A DNA stretch of 64,000 nt from Rhodospirillaceae bacterium SYSU D60007 (GTDB taxonomy: Bacteria > Pseudomonadota > Alphaproteobacteria > Reyranellales > Reyranellaceae): positions 42,910 to 106,909 of the forward strand of contig QOCQ01000022.1 of assembly GCA_003574685.1 (NCBI GenBank). The letters run 5' to 3'. The translations under genes were made by a program, and so were the position numbers. Shown in pieces: positions 50,800 to 59,927 of this stretch. Numbering within the stretch: the stretch's first letter is position 1; each line of letters starts with the position of its first letter. The notes under the pieces are model-generated. The model was not told the DNA's origin. It did no database searches and saw only the letters and a list, made by a program, of their open reading frames with translations.

Positions 50800-50837
50800 T
50801 TCGCGTTCAGATGAACCTGCGGCGCTAAGTTGAAGTA

Positions 50838-50922
50838 GCCTTCATGGTGAGCCTGTCGAACCATGAAGGCGTCGCACCGCGCAGTGCGAGCCGCTTCATG
50901 GTTCGACAGGCTCACCATGAAG
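50838..50922. repeat. CTTCATGGT palindromic repeat doublet between convergent genes
   Basis: Two inverted copies of a 29-31 bp self-complementary unit (50838-50868 and 50894-50922). Each begins CTTCATGG and ends CCATGAAG, and the copies can also pair with each other. It lies between the mutase stop and the DUF3108 stop, where it could end transcription from both sides. Related copies are at 44350-44459. Confidence 0.85.
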
Positions 50923-50927
50923 CTTCC

Positions 50928-51791
50928 CTACGGCCCGCTGATCGCCGGCCGGTCCTCGGGAGTCATGGGCCGTACGGCATGACGCGTCAGGCGGCCGTGG
51001 ACCGTGCCGAAGCTGGTCGGCATCTCCATCCTGACAGGCAGCAGCCGTTCGAATCCGGGGATGGTTGCGAACCACAGCCGGGGCGGCTTCCTTTCGTAGG
51101 CATCCTGCTTCATGCGCTTTGGGTTGTAACCGGCGATGCGCTTCATGACGGCTTCGCAAACCAGTGCCTCTCCAGTGACGCCCGGCAGCTCGCCTGCCAC
51201 GAGCGGTTCGGTGCCCAAGCGGCGCAGCGTGACGTCAAAGCGCCGCTTGCTGTCGAAAATCGCATAAACGCGATCGCAGGGTCCGGCGCCCGTCAGCGCG
51301 CCGGCGACGGCGGCGGTCAGCGGATCGAAGGCGCCCCCTTTTTGCGCGGCCGATACGATCCTGTCCGGCTCCGGCGTGAAGGAGGGCACGTGCGCTTCGT
51401 CGTAGGTGCCATCACCGCGATACGTCACCTGCCATGTCCGCACGTCGTCCCGGAACTGGATCAGCGACCAGCCGCTGAGCGGCCGCAGGCCCGTCGGGCT
51501 CGCGCGGCCCCAAACGCGGTTCTGGCCGTTGAAGGTGGCCGACAGGGCCGCGACGATGCCTTCCTTGCTGAAGCGGCCATCGACCATATAGCGGTCGCCG
51601 TCGAGCCACAGCGTGGCTTCCGCCCGGAAGGCACGCAGGCCGGCAACCGTGAACTCGTATTTGAGCGACACGACGCGGGCCGTGCCCAGCGACACCGGCG
51701 TCTGCGCCCAGACGCCCGGACCAGATGGCAGAACCACTGCGCAGAGGCCGGTGACGATGGCGCGCCAGCGGCCCGCGGCCCATAATCGCAT
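50928..51791 (-). CDS. DUF3108-domain exported protein
   Basis: A 287-residue protein with an N-terminal signal sequence (IVTGLCAVVLPSGPGVWAQ). The mature part starts VVSLKYEFTVAGLRAFRAEATLWLDGDRYMV, the beta-rich pattern of DUF3108 proteins. It contains Cys pairs at GPCDRVYAIFDSKRRFDV and EALVCEAVMKRIAGY. Function unknown; probably periplasmic or envelope-associated. Divergent from the Atm1-type exporter. This family is often near rpmB in alphaproteobacteria, as broadly here. Confidence 0.85.
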   Translation of the reverse strand: MRLWAAGRWRAIVTGLCAVVLPSGPGVWAQTPVSLGTARVVSLKYEFTVAGLRAFRAEATLWLDGDRYMVDGRFSKEGIVAALSATFNGQNRVWGRASPTGLRPLSGWSLIQFRDDVRTWQVTYRGDGTYDEAHVPSFTPEPDRIVSAAQKGGAFDPLTAAVAGALTGAGPCDRVYAIFDSKRRFDVTLRRLGTEPLVAGELPGVTGEALVCEAVMKRIAGYNPKRMKQDAYERKPPRLWFATIPGFERLLPVRMEMPTSFGTVHGRLTRHAVRPMTPEDRPAISGP

Positions 51792-51873
51792 CCTCGTCAC
51801 TCTCTCCCGCCCGGCTTTTGCCGCCATTTTCTGGCATTCCGCTGAACGCTTGGCAACGCGCGCGCCTGACGCC

Positions 51874-53754
51874 ATGTTCGACTCAATGACACCACCGCCC
51901 AGCGTTCGCGCGACCCCGATTGCCCCGACCGATGCCTGGAAGGTCATCCGCCTGGTACTGCCGCATCTATGGCCGCGCAATGCGCCGGAATTGCGGCTTC
52001 GGGTAGTGATCGGCGCCATCCTGCTCATCGCCGCCAAGGTCACCAATGTGAGCGTGCCGGTGCTCTACAAGCATGCCGTCGACTCGCTGTCGACGCCGGC
52101 GGCGCAGGCCGTTGCGGTGCCCATCCTGCTGCTGGTGGCGTATGGCGTCGCACGGGTGCTGGCACAGGGCTTCGGCGAGCTGCGCGATGCCATCTTTGCC
52201 AAGGTGGCGCAGCGGGCCGTGCGCCGGGTAGCGCTGCAGACCTTCGAGCACCTGCACCGCCTGTCGCTGCGCTTCCACCTGGAACGCCAGACGGGCGGGC
52301 TGTCGCGCGTGATCGAGCGCGGCACGCTGGGGATGAGCTTCGTCATCAACTTCATGACCTTCAACATCATCCCCACGATCCTCGAGATCCTGCTGGTGGC
52401 GGGCGTGATGTGGGCCCTGTTCGACTGGCGCTTTGCGCTGGTGACGATGCTGGCGATCCTTGGCTACGTGGCATTCACGGTGCAGCTCTCGGAATGGCGC
52501 AGCATGCTGGTGCGCCGCATGAACGACAGCGACACCGATGCCAACGCCAAGGCGATCGACAGCCTGCTGAATTACGAGACGGTGAAGTATTTCGGCAACG
52601 AGGCGCACGAGGCAGCGCGTTTCGATGTCGCGCGCCAGCGCTACGAGCGGGCTGCCGTCAGGAGCCGCATTTCGCTGTCGGTGCTCAATGTCGGGCAGGG
52701 CGCGATCATCTCGACCGGGCTGGTGGTGGTGATGGCCATGGCCGGCCAGGGCGTGATCAGCGGTACGATGACGCTGGGCGATTTCGTGGCGGTGAACGCC
52801 TTCCTGATCCAGCTCTATCAGCCGCTGAACATGCTGGGCTTCGCCTTCCGCGAAATCCGCGACGGTCTCGTCAACATGGAGAAGATGTTCGACCTGCTGC
52901 AGGTCCCGGAAGAGGTGGCCGACAGGCCCGGCGCGCCGCCGTTGCCGGCCGGTCCGGGCGCCATCCGCTTCGAGCACGTGGATTTCCGCTACGAGGCGGA
53001 CCGGCCCATCCTGCACGACGTGTCGATCGACATCGCGCCGGGCCGGACGGTCGCCATCGTTGGCCCCTCCGGCGCCGGCAAATCGACCATCTCGCGCATC
53101 CTTTACCGGTTCTACGACGTGGCGGCCGGCCGTGTGCTGATCGACGGCACGGATATCCGCGACGTGGCGCAGCAGAGCCTGCGCGCCGCGATCGGTATCG
53201 TTCCGCAGGACACCGTCCTGTTCAACGATACGATCTACTACAACATCGCTTATGGCCGCCCTGCCGCGACGAAGGCGGAGGTGGAAGAAGCGGCACGGCT
53301 GGCGCGCATCCATGATTTCATCGCCGCGCTGCCCAAGGGCTACGAAACCATGGTGGGCGAGCGCGGCCTGAAGCTGTCGGGTGGCGAGAAGCAGCGCGTG
53401 GCCATCGCGCGCACCATCCTGAAGAACCCGCGCATTCTGCTGTTCGACGAGGCGACATCGGCGCTGGATACGCGCACCGAGCAGGAGATCCTTGCCTCCC
53501 TGCGCGATGTTTCCCGCGGCCGTACCACGCTGGTGATCGCCCACCGGCTGTCCACCGTGGTCGACTCGGACGAAATCGTCGTGCTGGTGGACGGACGGGT
53601 CGCCGAGCGTGGCAGCCATGCCGCCCTGATGGCGCGCACCGGCGTCTACGCCGATATGTGGCGCCGCCAGCAGGAAGCGGCCGAGGAAGCCGAGCGCAAG
53701 GCGGCCGAGCCGGCCTCCCTGCGGGCCGAGGGACACCTTGCGGCAGCGCAGTAG
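51874..53754 (+). CDS. Atm1/ABCB7-type ABC exporter (fused membrane and ATPase domains)
   Basis: A 626-residue half-transporter that would work as a homodimer. The N-terminal six-helix region includes the Atm1-like stretch SLRFHLERQTGGLSRVIERGTLG and SLLNYETVKYFGNE. The ATPase has Walker A GPSGAGKST, signature LSGGEKQRVAIAR and Walker B ILLFDEATSALD. Relatives export glutathione-linked sulfur or metal complexes and support Fe-S and heavy-metal homeostasis. ATG at 51874; 51886 is an alternative. Confidence 0.94.
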   Translation: MFDSMTPPPSVRATPIAPTDAWKVIRLVLPHLWPRNAPELRLRVVIGAILLIAAKVTNVSVPVLYKHAVDSLSTPAAQAVAVPILLLVAYGVARVLAQGFGELRDAIFAKVAQRAVRRVALQTFEHLHRLSLRFHLERQTGGLSRVIERGTLGMSFVINFMTFNIIPTILEILLVAGVMWALFDWRFALVTMLAILGYVAFTVQLSEWRSMLVRRMNDSDTDANAKAIDSLLNYETVKYFGNEAHEAARFDVARQRYERAAVRSRISLSVLNVGQGAIISTGLVVVMAMAGQGVISGTMTLGDFVAVNAFLIQLYQPLNMLGFAFREIRDGLVNMEKMFDLLQVPEEVADRPGAPPLPAGPGAIRFEHVDFRYEADRPILHDVSIDIAPGRTVAIVGPSGAGKSTISRILYRFYDVAAGRVLIDGTDIRDVAQQSLRAAIGIVPQDTVLFNDTIYYNIAYGRPAATKAEVEEAARLARIHDFIAALPKGYETMVGERGLKLSGGEKQRVAIARTILKNPRILLFDEATSALDTRTEQEILASLRDVSRGRTTLVIAHRLSTVVDSDEIVVLVDGRVAERGSHAALMARTGVYADMWRRQQEAAEEAERKAAEPASLRAEGHLAAAQ

Positions 53755-53791
53755 CCCGGATGCGACAATGCGGCTCGCCGCGACTCCGTGA

Positions 53792-53888
53792 GAAGATAAC
53801 CACAGAGGCACAGAGACACAGAGGCCACACAGAGGCGTTCATACCTCTGTGTTTTTCTCGGTGTCTCTGTGTCTCTGTGGTTATCTTC
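53792..53888. repeat. Long inverted repeat rich in CACAGAG, downstream of the ABC exporter
   Basis: GAAGATAACCACAGAG (from 53792) is matched by CTCTGTGGTTATCTTC (to 53888). Between them lie interspersed CACAGAGACACAGAG-type words on the left and GTGTCTCTGTGTCTCTG on the right. The purine/pyrimidine asymmetry and low GC differ sharply from neighbours. Similar CACAGAG repeats are scattered in many bacterial genomes. It could terminate the exporter transcript. Confidence 0.85.
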
Positions 53889-53997
53889 GCTGCCCTCCTC
53901 CGCAGGAATGCCATGCGGGCATGCAAAGGCGGAGACTGGACGCCGGCTGGATTTGAGCGAAGATGACAGGACAGCACGGCCGGGAAGGGAGGGACCA

Positions 53998-54873
53998 GTG
54001 TCCTTGACGTTCACCCAGTTGACGCCCGTGTTCGCCGCCGAGGCCAGCTCGATCGATCTCCGCCAGGTGCGGGATCGCGAAACCCTCGACGCCGTCCGCG
54101 CCGGCATGGACAGGTATGCCGTGCTGGTGTTCCGCGACCAGCGTTTCACGGACGAGGAGCAGATCGACTTCGCCCAGCGCTTCGACGGAACCCTGCACAC
54201 CAGGACCTCGTCGGCCGTCCTTGCGCAGAGCCGGCTGGGGACAGAGGCCCTGGCCGACATCTCCAATGTCGATCGCAACGGCAACATCCGGGCGGCTGAC
54301 GATCGCCAGCGCGCCTCCTCGCTCGCCAACCGGTTGTGGCACACGGATGCGTCCTTCGTTGATCCACCGGGGCGGTATTCCATGCTGTCCGCCCGCGTCG
54401 TGCCGGAGGTAAGGGCGGATACCGAGTTCGCCGACATGCGTGCCGCCTATGACGAGCTCGACGAGCACACGCGCGCCGCCATAGACGGGCTGCGGGTGCA
54501 TCATTCGATCGCCTATTCGCGGCATGTGCTTGGCTTCGATTTCACCGACGAGGAGAAGGAGAAGCTCAAGGGCGCGGTGCATCCCCTGGTGCGGACCATT
54601 CCCGGCTCCGGCCGCCGTGCGCTCTATCTCGCCTCGCATGCTTCATCCGTGATCGACATGCCGGTGCCCGAGGGCCGCCTGCTGCTGCGCGATCTGATCG
54701 AGCATGCGACCCGTCCGCACCTGACCTATCGCCATATCTGGCGGCCGCATGATTTCGTGATCTGGGACAATCGCTGCACCATGCATCGCGCGCGTCCCTT
54801 CGACGACAAGACCCATCGCCGCGAGCTGCGCCGCACCACGTCGCTCGACCTGCCGCTGCCGGCGACAGCCTGA
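53998..54873 (+). CDS. TauD/TfdA-family 2-oxoglutarate dioxygenase (second copy)
   Basis: A 291-residue Fe(II)/2-oxoglutarate oxygenase. Iron ligands His115 and Asp117 in WHTDASF, distal His in WDNRCTMHRARP, Arg in RELRRTTSLD. The GTG start at 53998 follows GGGAAGGGAGGGACCA and gives the family N-terminus (SLTFTQLTPVFAAEA). It resembles 2,4-D/alpha-ketoglutarate dioxygenases more than taurine dioxygenase. Only distantly related to the copy at 38963-39838. Confidence 0.9.
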   Translation: MSLTFTQLTPVFAAEASSIDLRQVRDRETLDAVRAGMDRYAVLVFRDQRFTDEEQIDFAQRFDGTLHTRTSSAVLAQSRLGTEALADISNVDRNGNIRAADDRQRASSLANRLWHTDASFVDPPGRYSMLSARVVPEVRADTEFADMRAAYDELDEHTRAAIDGLRVHHSIAYSRHVLGFDFTDEEKEKLKGAVHPLVRTIPGSGRRALYLASHASSVIDMPVPEGRLLLRDLIEHATRPHLTYRHIWRPHDFVIWDNRCTMHRARPFDDKTHRRELRRTTSLDLPLPATA

Positions 54874-54922
54874 CGGTTCGAGAGCCGCTGACAAGCCCGC
54901 CGCGATCCGCTAGACCCCAGCG

Positions 54923-55921
54923 ATGACAGCGGTTGCTGCAAAGGCCCGGACGCCTGACGATCCCCTGTATGTGCCCCTGCTGGCGGGTGACAGGCGGGCG
55001 CTGGCGCGTGCCATCACGCTGATCGAATCCACGCGCGAGGATCACCGCGAGCGCGCCGATGCGCTGATGACGGCATTGCTGCCGCACACCGGCAAGTCGG
55101 TCCGGCTTGGCATCACCGGCGTGCCGGGGGTCGGCAAATCGACCTTTATCGAACGCTTCGGCCTGCATCTGATCGAGGGCGGCCACAAGGTTGCGGTGCT
55201 GGCGATCGATCCCTCGTCCAAGCGCACCGGCGGTTCGATCCTGGGCGACAAGACCCGAATGGAGCTGCTGTCCCGCAACCCGCAAGCCTATATCCGTCCG
55301 TCGCCGGCCGGCACCACCCTGGGCGGCGTGGCGCGGCGCACCCGCGAGGCGATGCTGCTGGTCGAGGCGGCGGGCCATGACGTGGTCATCGTGGAAACGG
55401 TGGGCGTGGGTCAGTCCGAAACCGCCGTGGCCGACATGGTGGACATGTTCATCCTGCTGCTGCCCCCGGCCGGCGGTGATGATCTGCAGGGAATCAAGAA
55501 GGGCGTCGTCGAGCTCGCCGACATGCTGGTGGTGAACAAGGCCGATGGCGATCTCGTGAAGACTGCGCAGCGCGCCGCCAACGACTACCAGCATGCGTTG
55601 CGGCTACTCTATCCCGTGACCGCTGCGTGGATGCCCGAAGTCCGGACCTGCTCGGCGCTGGAGGGGCGCGGCATCGCCGAGGTGTGGGAGGCGGTTGGCC
55701 GCTATCGCACAGCCAAGGGCGACGCGGGAATTGCGGCCCGGCGCGGTGCCCAGGCCCGTGCCTGGTTGTGGAACGAGGTTGGCGAGACGCTGATGGCCGC
55801 CCTGCGCCGGCATCCCGAGGTCAGACAGCGGCTGGCGGGGCTGGAGCGCGACGTCGAGAGCGGTGCGCTGCCGCCCTCGACCGCGGCCCGGCGCATCCTT
55901 GCGACGTTTCTCGGCCGATGA
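54923..55921 (+). CDS. meaB: MeaB/ArgK-type GTPase, methylmalonyl-CoA mutase chaperone
   Basis: A 332-residue G3E GTPase. G1 [38 protein letters not shown], switch/G3 ETVGVGQSE and NKADGD for guanine. MeaB gates cobalamin loading and protects the mutase from inactivation, linking it to the mutase gene at 48646. The 3' end overlaps the YcgN gene by ATGA. Confidence 0.96.
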   Translation: MTAVAAKARTPDDPLYVPLLAGDRRALARAITLIESTREDHRERADALMTALLPHTGKSVRLGITGVPGVGKSTFIERFGLHLIEGGHKVAVLAIDPSSKRTGGSILGDKTRMELLSRNPQAYIRPSPAGTTLGGVARRTREAMLLVEAAGHDVVIVETVGVGQSETAVADMVDMFILLLPPAGGDDLQGIKKGVVELADMLVVNKADGDLVKTAQRAANDYQHALRLLYPVTAAWMPEVRTCSALEGRGIAEVWEAVGRYRTAKGDAGIAARRGAQARAWLWNEVGETLMAALRRHPEVRQRLAGLERDVESGALPPSTAARRILATFLGR

Positions 55922-56499
55922 GCGTCACCAAGACCCCGCGCCGCAAGGCGCGCAAGAACGGGCATCCGAACGGCGCGCATGTCCGCAAGGCGCTGGCCCG
56001 GCGGCTGGGCGTCAGGCCGGGCGGGGGCCGGGGAAAGCACATCCGTGCTGCGGCCGTGGCCGACGAGGCGCTGCCTTTCTGGAAGCGCAAGACGCTGGCG
56101 CAGATGACGCAGCGCGAGTGGGAATCCCTGTGCGATGGCTGCGGCAAGTGCTGCGTCAACAAGCTGGAGTACGAGGAAACCGGCGAGGTGGTGCAGACCG
56201 ATACCTGCTGCCGCCTGCTTGACACGCATTCCTGCCGCTGCAGCGACTACAGGAACCGCAAGAAGCTGGTGCCGGACTGCATCCAGCTCTCACCGGAGGT
56301 GGTGGCGGAGATGGACTGGCTGCCGCGCACCTGCGCCTACCGCCTGGTACTGCAAGGCCGCGATCTCTTCTGGTGGCATCCGCTGGTTTCGGGCGATCCG
56401 GAAACCGTGCACCAGGCCGGCGTTTCGGCGCGCGGGAAAGTCATTTCGGAGCTGGAGGCGGGCGAGCTGACGGACCATGTGCTGGATGACTGGTTGTGA
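55918..56499 (+). CDS. YcgN-family cysteine-cluster protein
   Basis: A 193-residue protein with a basic N-terminal tail (about 50 residues) and the UPF0260/YcgN core. [30 protein letters not shown] contains the CxxCxxxC-type cluster. [16 protein letters not shown] adds more cysteines, and the end [16 protein letters not shown] is typical. It may bind zinc or an Fe-S cluster; function unknown. Translationally coupled to meaB (ATGA). Confidence 0.92.
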   Translation: MSVTKTPRRKARKNGHPNGAHVRKALARRLGVRPGGGRGKHIRAAAVADEALPFWKRKTLAQMTQREWESLCDGCGKCCVNKLEYEETGEVVQTDTCCRLLDTHSCRCSDYRNRKKLVPDCIQLSPEVVAEMDWLPRTCAYRLVLQGRDLFWWHPLVSGDPETVHQAGVSARGKVISELEAGELTDHVLDDWL

Positions 56500-56550
56500 A
56501 GATACAGCCCCTGCATCCCGGATGCAGACAGTTGCTTCCCATGGTCAGGC

Positions 56551-56579
56551 TTGACCGCAGGCAGGGGCGCCTTTACAAG
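56551..56579 (+). promoter_or_regulatory. Promoter of rpmB
   Basis: TTGACC (56551-56556), 17-bp spacer, TACAAG (56574-56579), giving a 5' leader of about 55 nt before the L28 gene. The leader contains CCGGCCC-CTG-CGGGCCGG-like complementarity that may fold. Confidence 0.6.
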
Positions 56580-56641
56580 GGCGCCCGCGTTCCGGCCCCT
56601 GCGGGCCGGACACTTGTTTTTGAGCGATCGAGGATCGGACA

Positions 56642-56953
56642 ATGACGCGCCGTTGCGAACTCTCCGGCAAGTCGGTGCAGGTTGGCAACAACGTCAGCCA
56701 CGCCAACAACAAGACCAAGCGCCGTTTCCTGCCGAATCTGCAGGTGACGTCGGTCCTGTCCGACGCGCTCGGCCTGCCGGTGCGCCTGCGCCTGACGCCG
56801 CGTGCGATCCGCACGATCGAGCACAACGGCGGTATCGACGCCTACCTGCTCGAAACCAGCGACAGCCGCCTGTCGCCGGAAATGCGGAGCCTGAAGAAGC
56901 GCGTGCGCCTGGCGAAGGCCAAGCGCGAGAAGCGGGCGGCCGCTGCGGCCTGA
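56642..56953 (+). CDS. rpmB: 50S ribosomal protein L28
   Basis: A 103-residue L28. RRCELSGKSVQVGNNVSHANNKTKRRFLPNLQ is the classical N-terminus; the longer C-terminal tail (LKKRVRLAKAKREKR) is the alphaproteobacterial form. It lacks the zinc-binding cysteines seen in some L28 proteins. GAGG lies 9 nt before the ATG. Confidence 0.97.
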   Translation: MTRRCELSGKSVQVGNNVSHANNKTKRRFLPNLQVTSVLSDALGLPVRLRLTPRAIRTIEHNGGIDAYLLETSDSRLSPEMRSLKKRVRLAKAKREKRAAAAA

Positions 56954-56968
56954 TCCGGCTTTTCGGGA

Positions 56969-59005
56969 CTACTTCAGCACTCTCAGCAGATCGACGTGAT
57001 CGTCGGTCCATGGCCGCCGGTCGGACCGTGTGGCGATGGGCACGGTGATGGCGCTGACCAGCGGCGTCTGCAGCAGGGCCGGATCGCGCGACAACAGCAT
57101 CCAGTCGCTGGCGATGGCGCCCTCCTCGTCAAGATCACGCGCCATCACGATCGCCAGCCCACGGGCCTGTGCCGCGCGCTCGATGACCGGCGGCAGGTTC
57201 AGGAATTTGTTGCTGACATGGATGGCGAGCACCCCCTCGGGAGCGAGATGCCTGAGGTAAACGTCGATCGCCTCCAAGGTCAGCAGGTGCAGCGGGATGG
57301 CATCGCCTGAAAACGCATCGACCGCCAGCAGGTCGTAATTCTGCGGCGGCTCGCGCTCGAGGCTCAGCCGCGCATCGCCCATCACCACATCGATCTTCGA
57401 CGGCGCGTCGGAAAGATAGGTGAAGTAGCGGCGCGCCACGGTTACGACGCCCGGATCGATATCGTAGAAGCGATAGGTGTCGCCGGCGCGGGCATGGGCG
57501 GCCAGACCGCCGGTGCCCAGACCGACGATGCCCACCCGGCGCGGCCCTTCCGGCAGGGAGCGGATGGCGCGGCCCACGCCGGATTCGTTGCGATAGTAGC
57601 CGACCGCCCAGCGGCGCTTTTCCGGTGCCATCATCTGGAAGCCATGGATGATGGTGCCGTGCGCCAGCTCTCTGTAGTGATCGGCGGTATCTTCCTTGCC
57701 CTCCATTACGCGCAGCGTGCCGTAGAAATTCCTCGTGATGGAAATGTCGTGGCGGGTGTTGTCGTAGCGGGCCCAGCCCGCCCAGCCGGCAAAGGCCATC
57801 GCAGTGCTGCCCAGCAGGCAGCCGCCGACGATCAGACCGGTCTGACCCATAACGACAGCCCGCAGCACGACCAGCGCGCCGGCGGCCGCCAGCGCGATTT
57901 CCAGGTCGAAGGCATTGGGCAGCACCGCGGGGAAGAGCAGCCCGACCATGCCGCCGCCCAGCGCCCCGCCCGCGGCGATGCACAGATAATAGCCGCCCAG
58001 CCGTGCGGGAGCCGGGCGTGCAGCCATCAGCTCGCCATGGCAGAACAGCGTGACCAGGAAGAGCCCGGTGCAGAAGATCAGCAGGTTCGGCACCAGCTTG
58101 TAGGTCAGCGTATGCGTCATCATCGCCATGGCCATGGCGATGATCGCAAGCGCTGCCGCCGCCACCCACATCGGGCGGCTGTAGGGCAGGTTGCCGTCGA
58201 ACCAGATCACGAAGGTGGCGAGATAGAGCACCAGCGGCGGGATCCATAGCAGGGGCATCGGCGCCACGTCGCGCGTCAGGTACTCCGTGACGGCAATCAG
58301 CAGGGCCGACGGTACGGCCGCCAGCACGATCCACAGCCACGGCCGCCGGTCGTCAGCGTCGGGCACTTCGTCCGCCATGGGTTCCTGCACTGCCGCGGCA
58401 GACAAAGAGACAGCGGCCGGCGCCGGCATGTTCCCTCGCCACGCCTGCCAGGCGAGAAATCCGACCAGCCCCGCGTAGAGGGCGTAGGCGGTCGACCAAA
58501 TCCAGCGCTGCGCCGTCAGGCCGAGAAACGGCTCGATGGCAAACGGATAGGCCAGCAGCGCCGCCAGCGAGGCGAGGTTTGACAGGGCAAACAGCCTCCA
58601 GGGCACATGGCCGCGGCGCGCCAGCCAGGCCTGCAGCAGGGGGCCGCCGGCGGCCAGCAGCACGTAAGTCGGCCCGATGGCGGTGGCGAGCAGTCCCAGA
58701 ATGCGCGGCGCCGGAAGGCCGCCGTCCACAGGCTTCCATGCGGGATCGGGCGACAGCGGGACGGTGGCAAGGCTGGCCGCCAGCAGAACGAGGTGCAGGC
58801 CGGCCTGCGCCCGTGGCGACAAGCGGCGGCTGATGAAAGCCGCGTAGCCATAGCCGGCCAGCAGCGCGGTCTGAAAGAACACCAGCGAGGCCGTCCATAC
58901 CGGTGCGCCGCCGCCGAACCACGGCACGATGAGGCGTCCGATCAACGGCTGGACAAGGAAGAGCAGGAACGCACCCAGAAAGACCGCGACGGCGATCACA
59001 CCCAT
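56969..59005 (-). CDS. Fused multi-helix membrane protein/spermidine-synthase-like methyltransferase fold
   Basis: A 678-residue protein. Residues 1-430: about 12 hydrophobic helices (GVIAVAVFLGAFLLFLVQPLIGRLIVPWFGG at the start). Residues about 440-678: spermidine-synthase-like domain with VGIVGLGTGGLAAHA, FYDIDPGVV and LLAVDAFSGDAIPLHLL. Such fusions are widespread; the substrate, if any, is unknown. ATG at 59005 chosen as start of the first helix. Convergent with rpmB. Confidence 0.88.
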   Translation of the reverse strand: MGVIAVAVFLGAFLLFLVQPLIGRLIVPWFGGGAPVWTASLVFFQTALLAGYGYAAFISRRLSPRAQAGLHLVLLAASLATVPLSPDPAWKPVDGGLPAPRILGLLATAIGPTYVLLAAGGPLLQAWLARRGHVPWRLFALSNLASLAALLAYPFAIEPFLGLTAQRWIWSTAYALYAGLVGFLAWQAWRGNMPAPAAVSLSAAAVQEPMADEVPDADDRRPWLWIVLAAVPSALLIAVTEYLTRDVAPMPLLWIPPLVLYLATFVIWFDGNLPYSRPMWVAAAALAIIAMAMAMMTHTLTYKLVPNLLIFCTGLFLVTLFCHGELMAARPAPARLGGYYLCIAAGGALGGGMVGLLFPAVLPNAFDLEIALAAAGALVVLRAVVMGQTGLIVGGCLLGSTAMAFAGWAGWARYDNTRHDISITRNFYGTLRVMEGKEDTADHYRELAHGTIIHGFQMMAPEKRRWAVGYYRNESGVGRAIRSLPEGPRRVGIVGLGTGGLAAHARAGDTYRFYDIDPGVVTVARRYFTYLSDAPSKIDVVMGDARLSLEREPPQNYDLLAVDAFSGDAIPLHLLTLEAIDVYLRHLAPEGVLAIHVSNKFLNLPPVIERAAQARGLAIVMARDLDEEGAIASDWMLLSRDPALLQTPLVSAITVPIATRSDRRPWTDDHVDLLRVLK

Positions 59006-59138
59006 GTTCGGCTTTCGATCCTTCGGTCCGGTTGCAGCCTGCCGCCCGAAATCTACCCCTTCATCAGCGGCAAGGCGACCGTGCAAGTCATCACTGTCCC
59101 GTGGCCGGCCGAAGGCTTCCTGCGATAGAAGGCTTTTC

Positions 59139-59912
59139 ATGAGACGGGCAATGACACGCCGCGGCGCTGCGGCGCTCCTGGCTGCCGCCGCAACCGCAGG
59201 CCTGATTCGCACGGCGGCGGGTCAGAATATCGCGACGGCGGCGCGTCGCGTCACGATCACGCTGGCCGGCGGCCGGACCTTTGCCGCACGGCTGTACCTT
59301 CCCGCAAGGCAGCCATCGCCGGGCGCACTGGTGGCCCACGACGGCTTCGGCGCTGTGGCGGCGTTCGACCGCGTCGCCGAACTGCTGGCGTTCGAAGGTT
59401 TTGCCGCACTGGTTATCGATCTCTTTGGCGGCCGCACCGCCAGCAACGACGAGGCCGCGGCAGCGCTCGCCGGCGAGCTCGACGCCGCGCTTGCGCGTGA
59501 CGTGCTGGGACAGTGGTTCGACTGGCTGCGCTCGCGCGAATTCTGCAACCAGCGACTGGCCAGCGTTGGCTTCGGCATGGGCGCCAGCCATGCCGTCGCC
59601 GCCAGCGTCGGCGCACGCGTGTCGGCCACAGGCATCTACTATGGCCGCATCGACGAACCAGTCGAGCGACTGCACGACATCGACGGCAAGATCATCGGCC
59701 ATTTCGCCGAGCGCGACACCTGGGCCACGCCGCTTTCGCGCATCGACCTGGAAGTGAGGCTCAAGCAGGCGCAGCGCGACTTCCAGTTCCACGTCTACCC
59801 GGCCGCCGGCGGCTTTGCCAACCCGCTGTCGCGCCACTACAGCCCGACCGACGCGGCGCTGGCCTGGAACCGCACCGTCGCGCTCTTCCGGCCCGCCTGC
59901 GGACTGGGCTGA
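59139..59912 (+). CDS. Dienelactone-hydrolase-like protein lacking catalytic Cys and His
   Basis: A 257-residue exported protein (signal MRRAMTRRGAAALLAAAATAG). The DLH fold is visible: ALVAHDGFGAVAAFDRVAELLA, DLFGGR and YPAAGGFAN. In active enzymes the elbow reads GxCxGG and the His motif GAGHAF. Here these are GFGMGA (Gly146 for Cys) and AAGGFA (Gly225 for His), while Asp193 may remain. It is therefore probably a non-catalytic or altered-activity paralogue. Convergent with the GT4 gene. Confidence 0.82.
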   Translation: MRRAMTRRGAAALLAAAATAGLIRTAAGQNIATAARRVTITLAGGRTFAARLYLPARQPSPGALVAHDGFGAVAAFDRVAELLAFEGFAALVIDLFGGRTASNDEAAAALAGELDAALARDVLGQWFDWLRSREFCNQRLASVGFGMGASHAVAASVGARVSATGIYYGRIDEPVERLHDIDGKIIGHFAERDTWATPLSRIDLEVRLKQAQRDFQFHVYPAAGGFANPLSRHYSPTDAALAWNRTVALFRPACGLG

Positions 59913-59927
59913 GCTCTCTTGAGGAGG

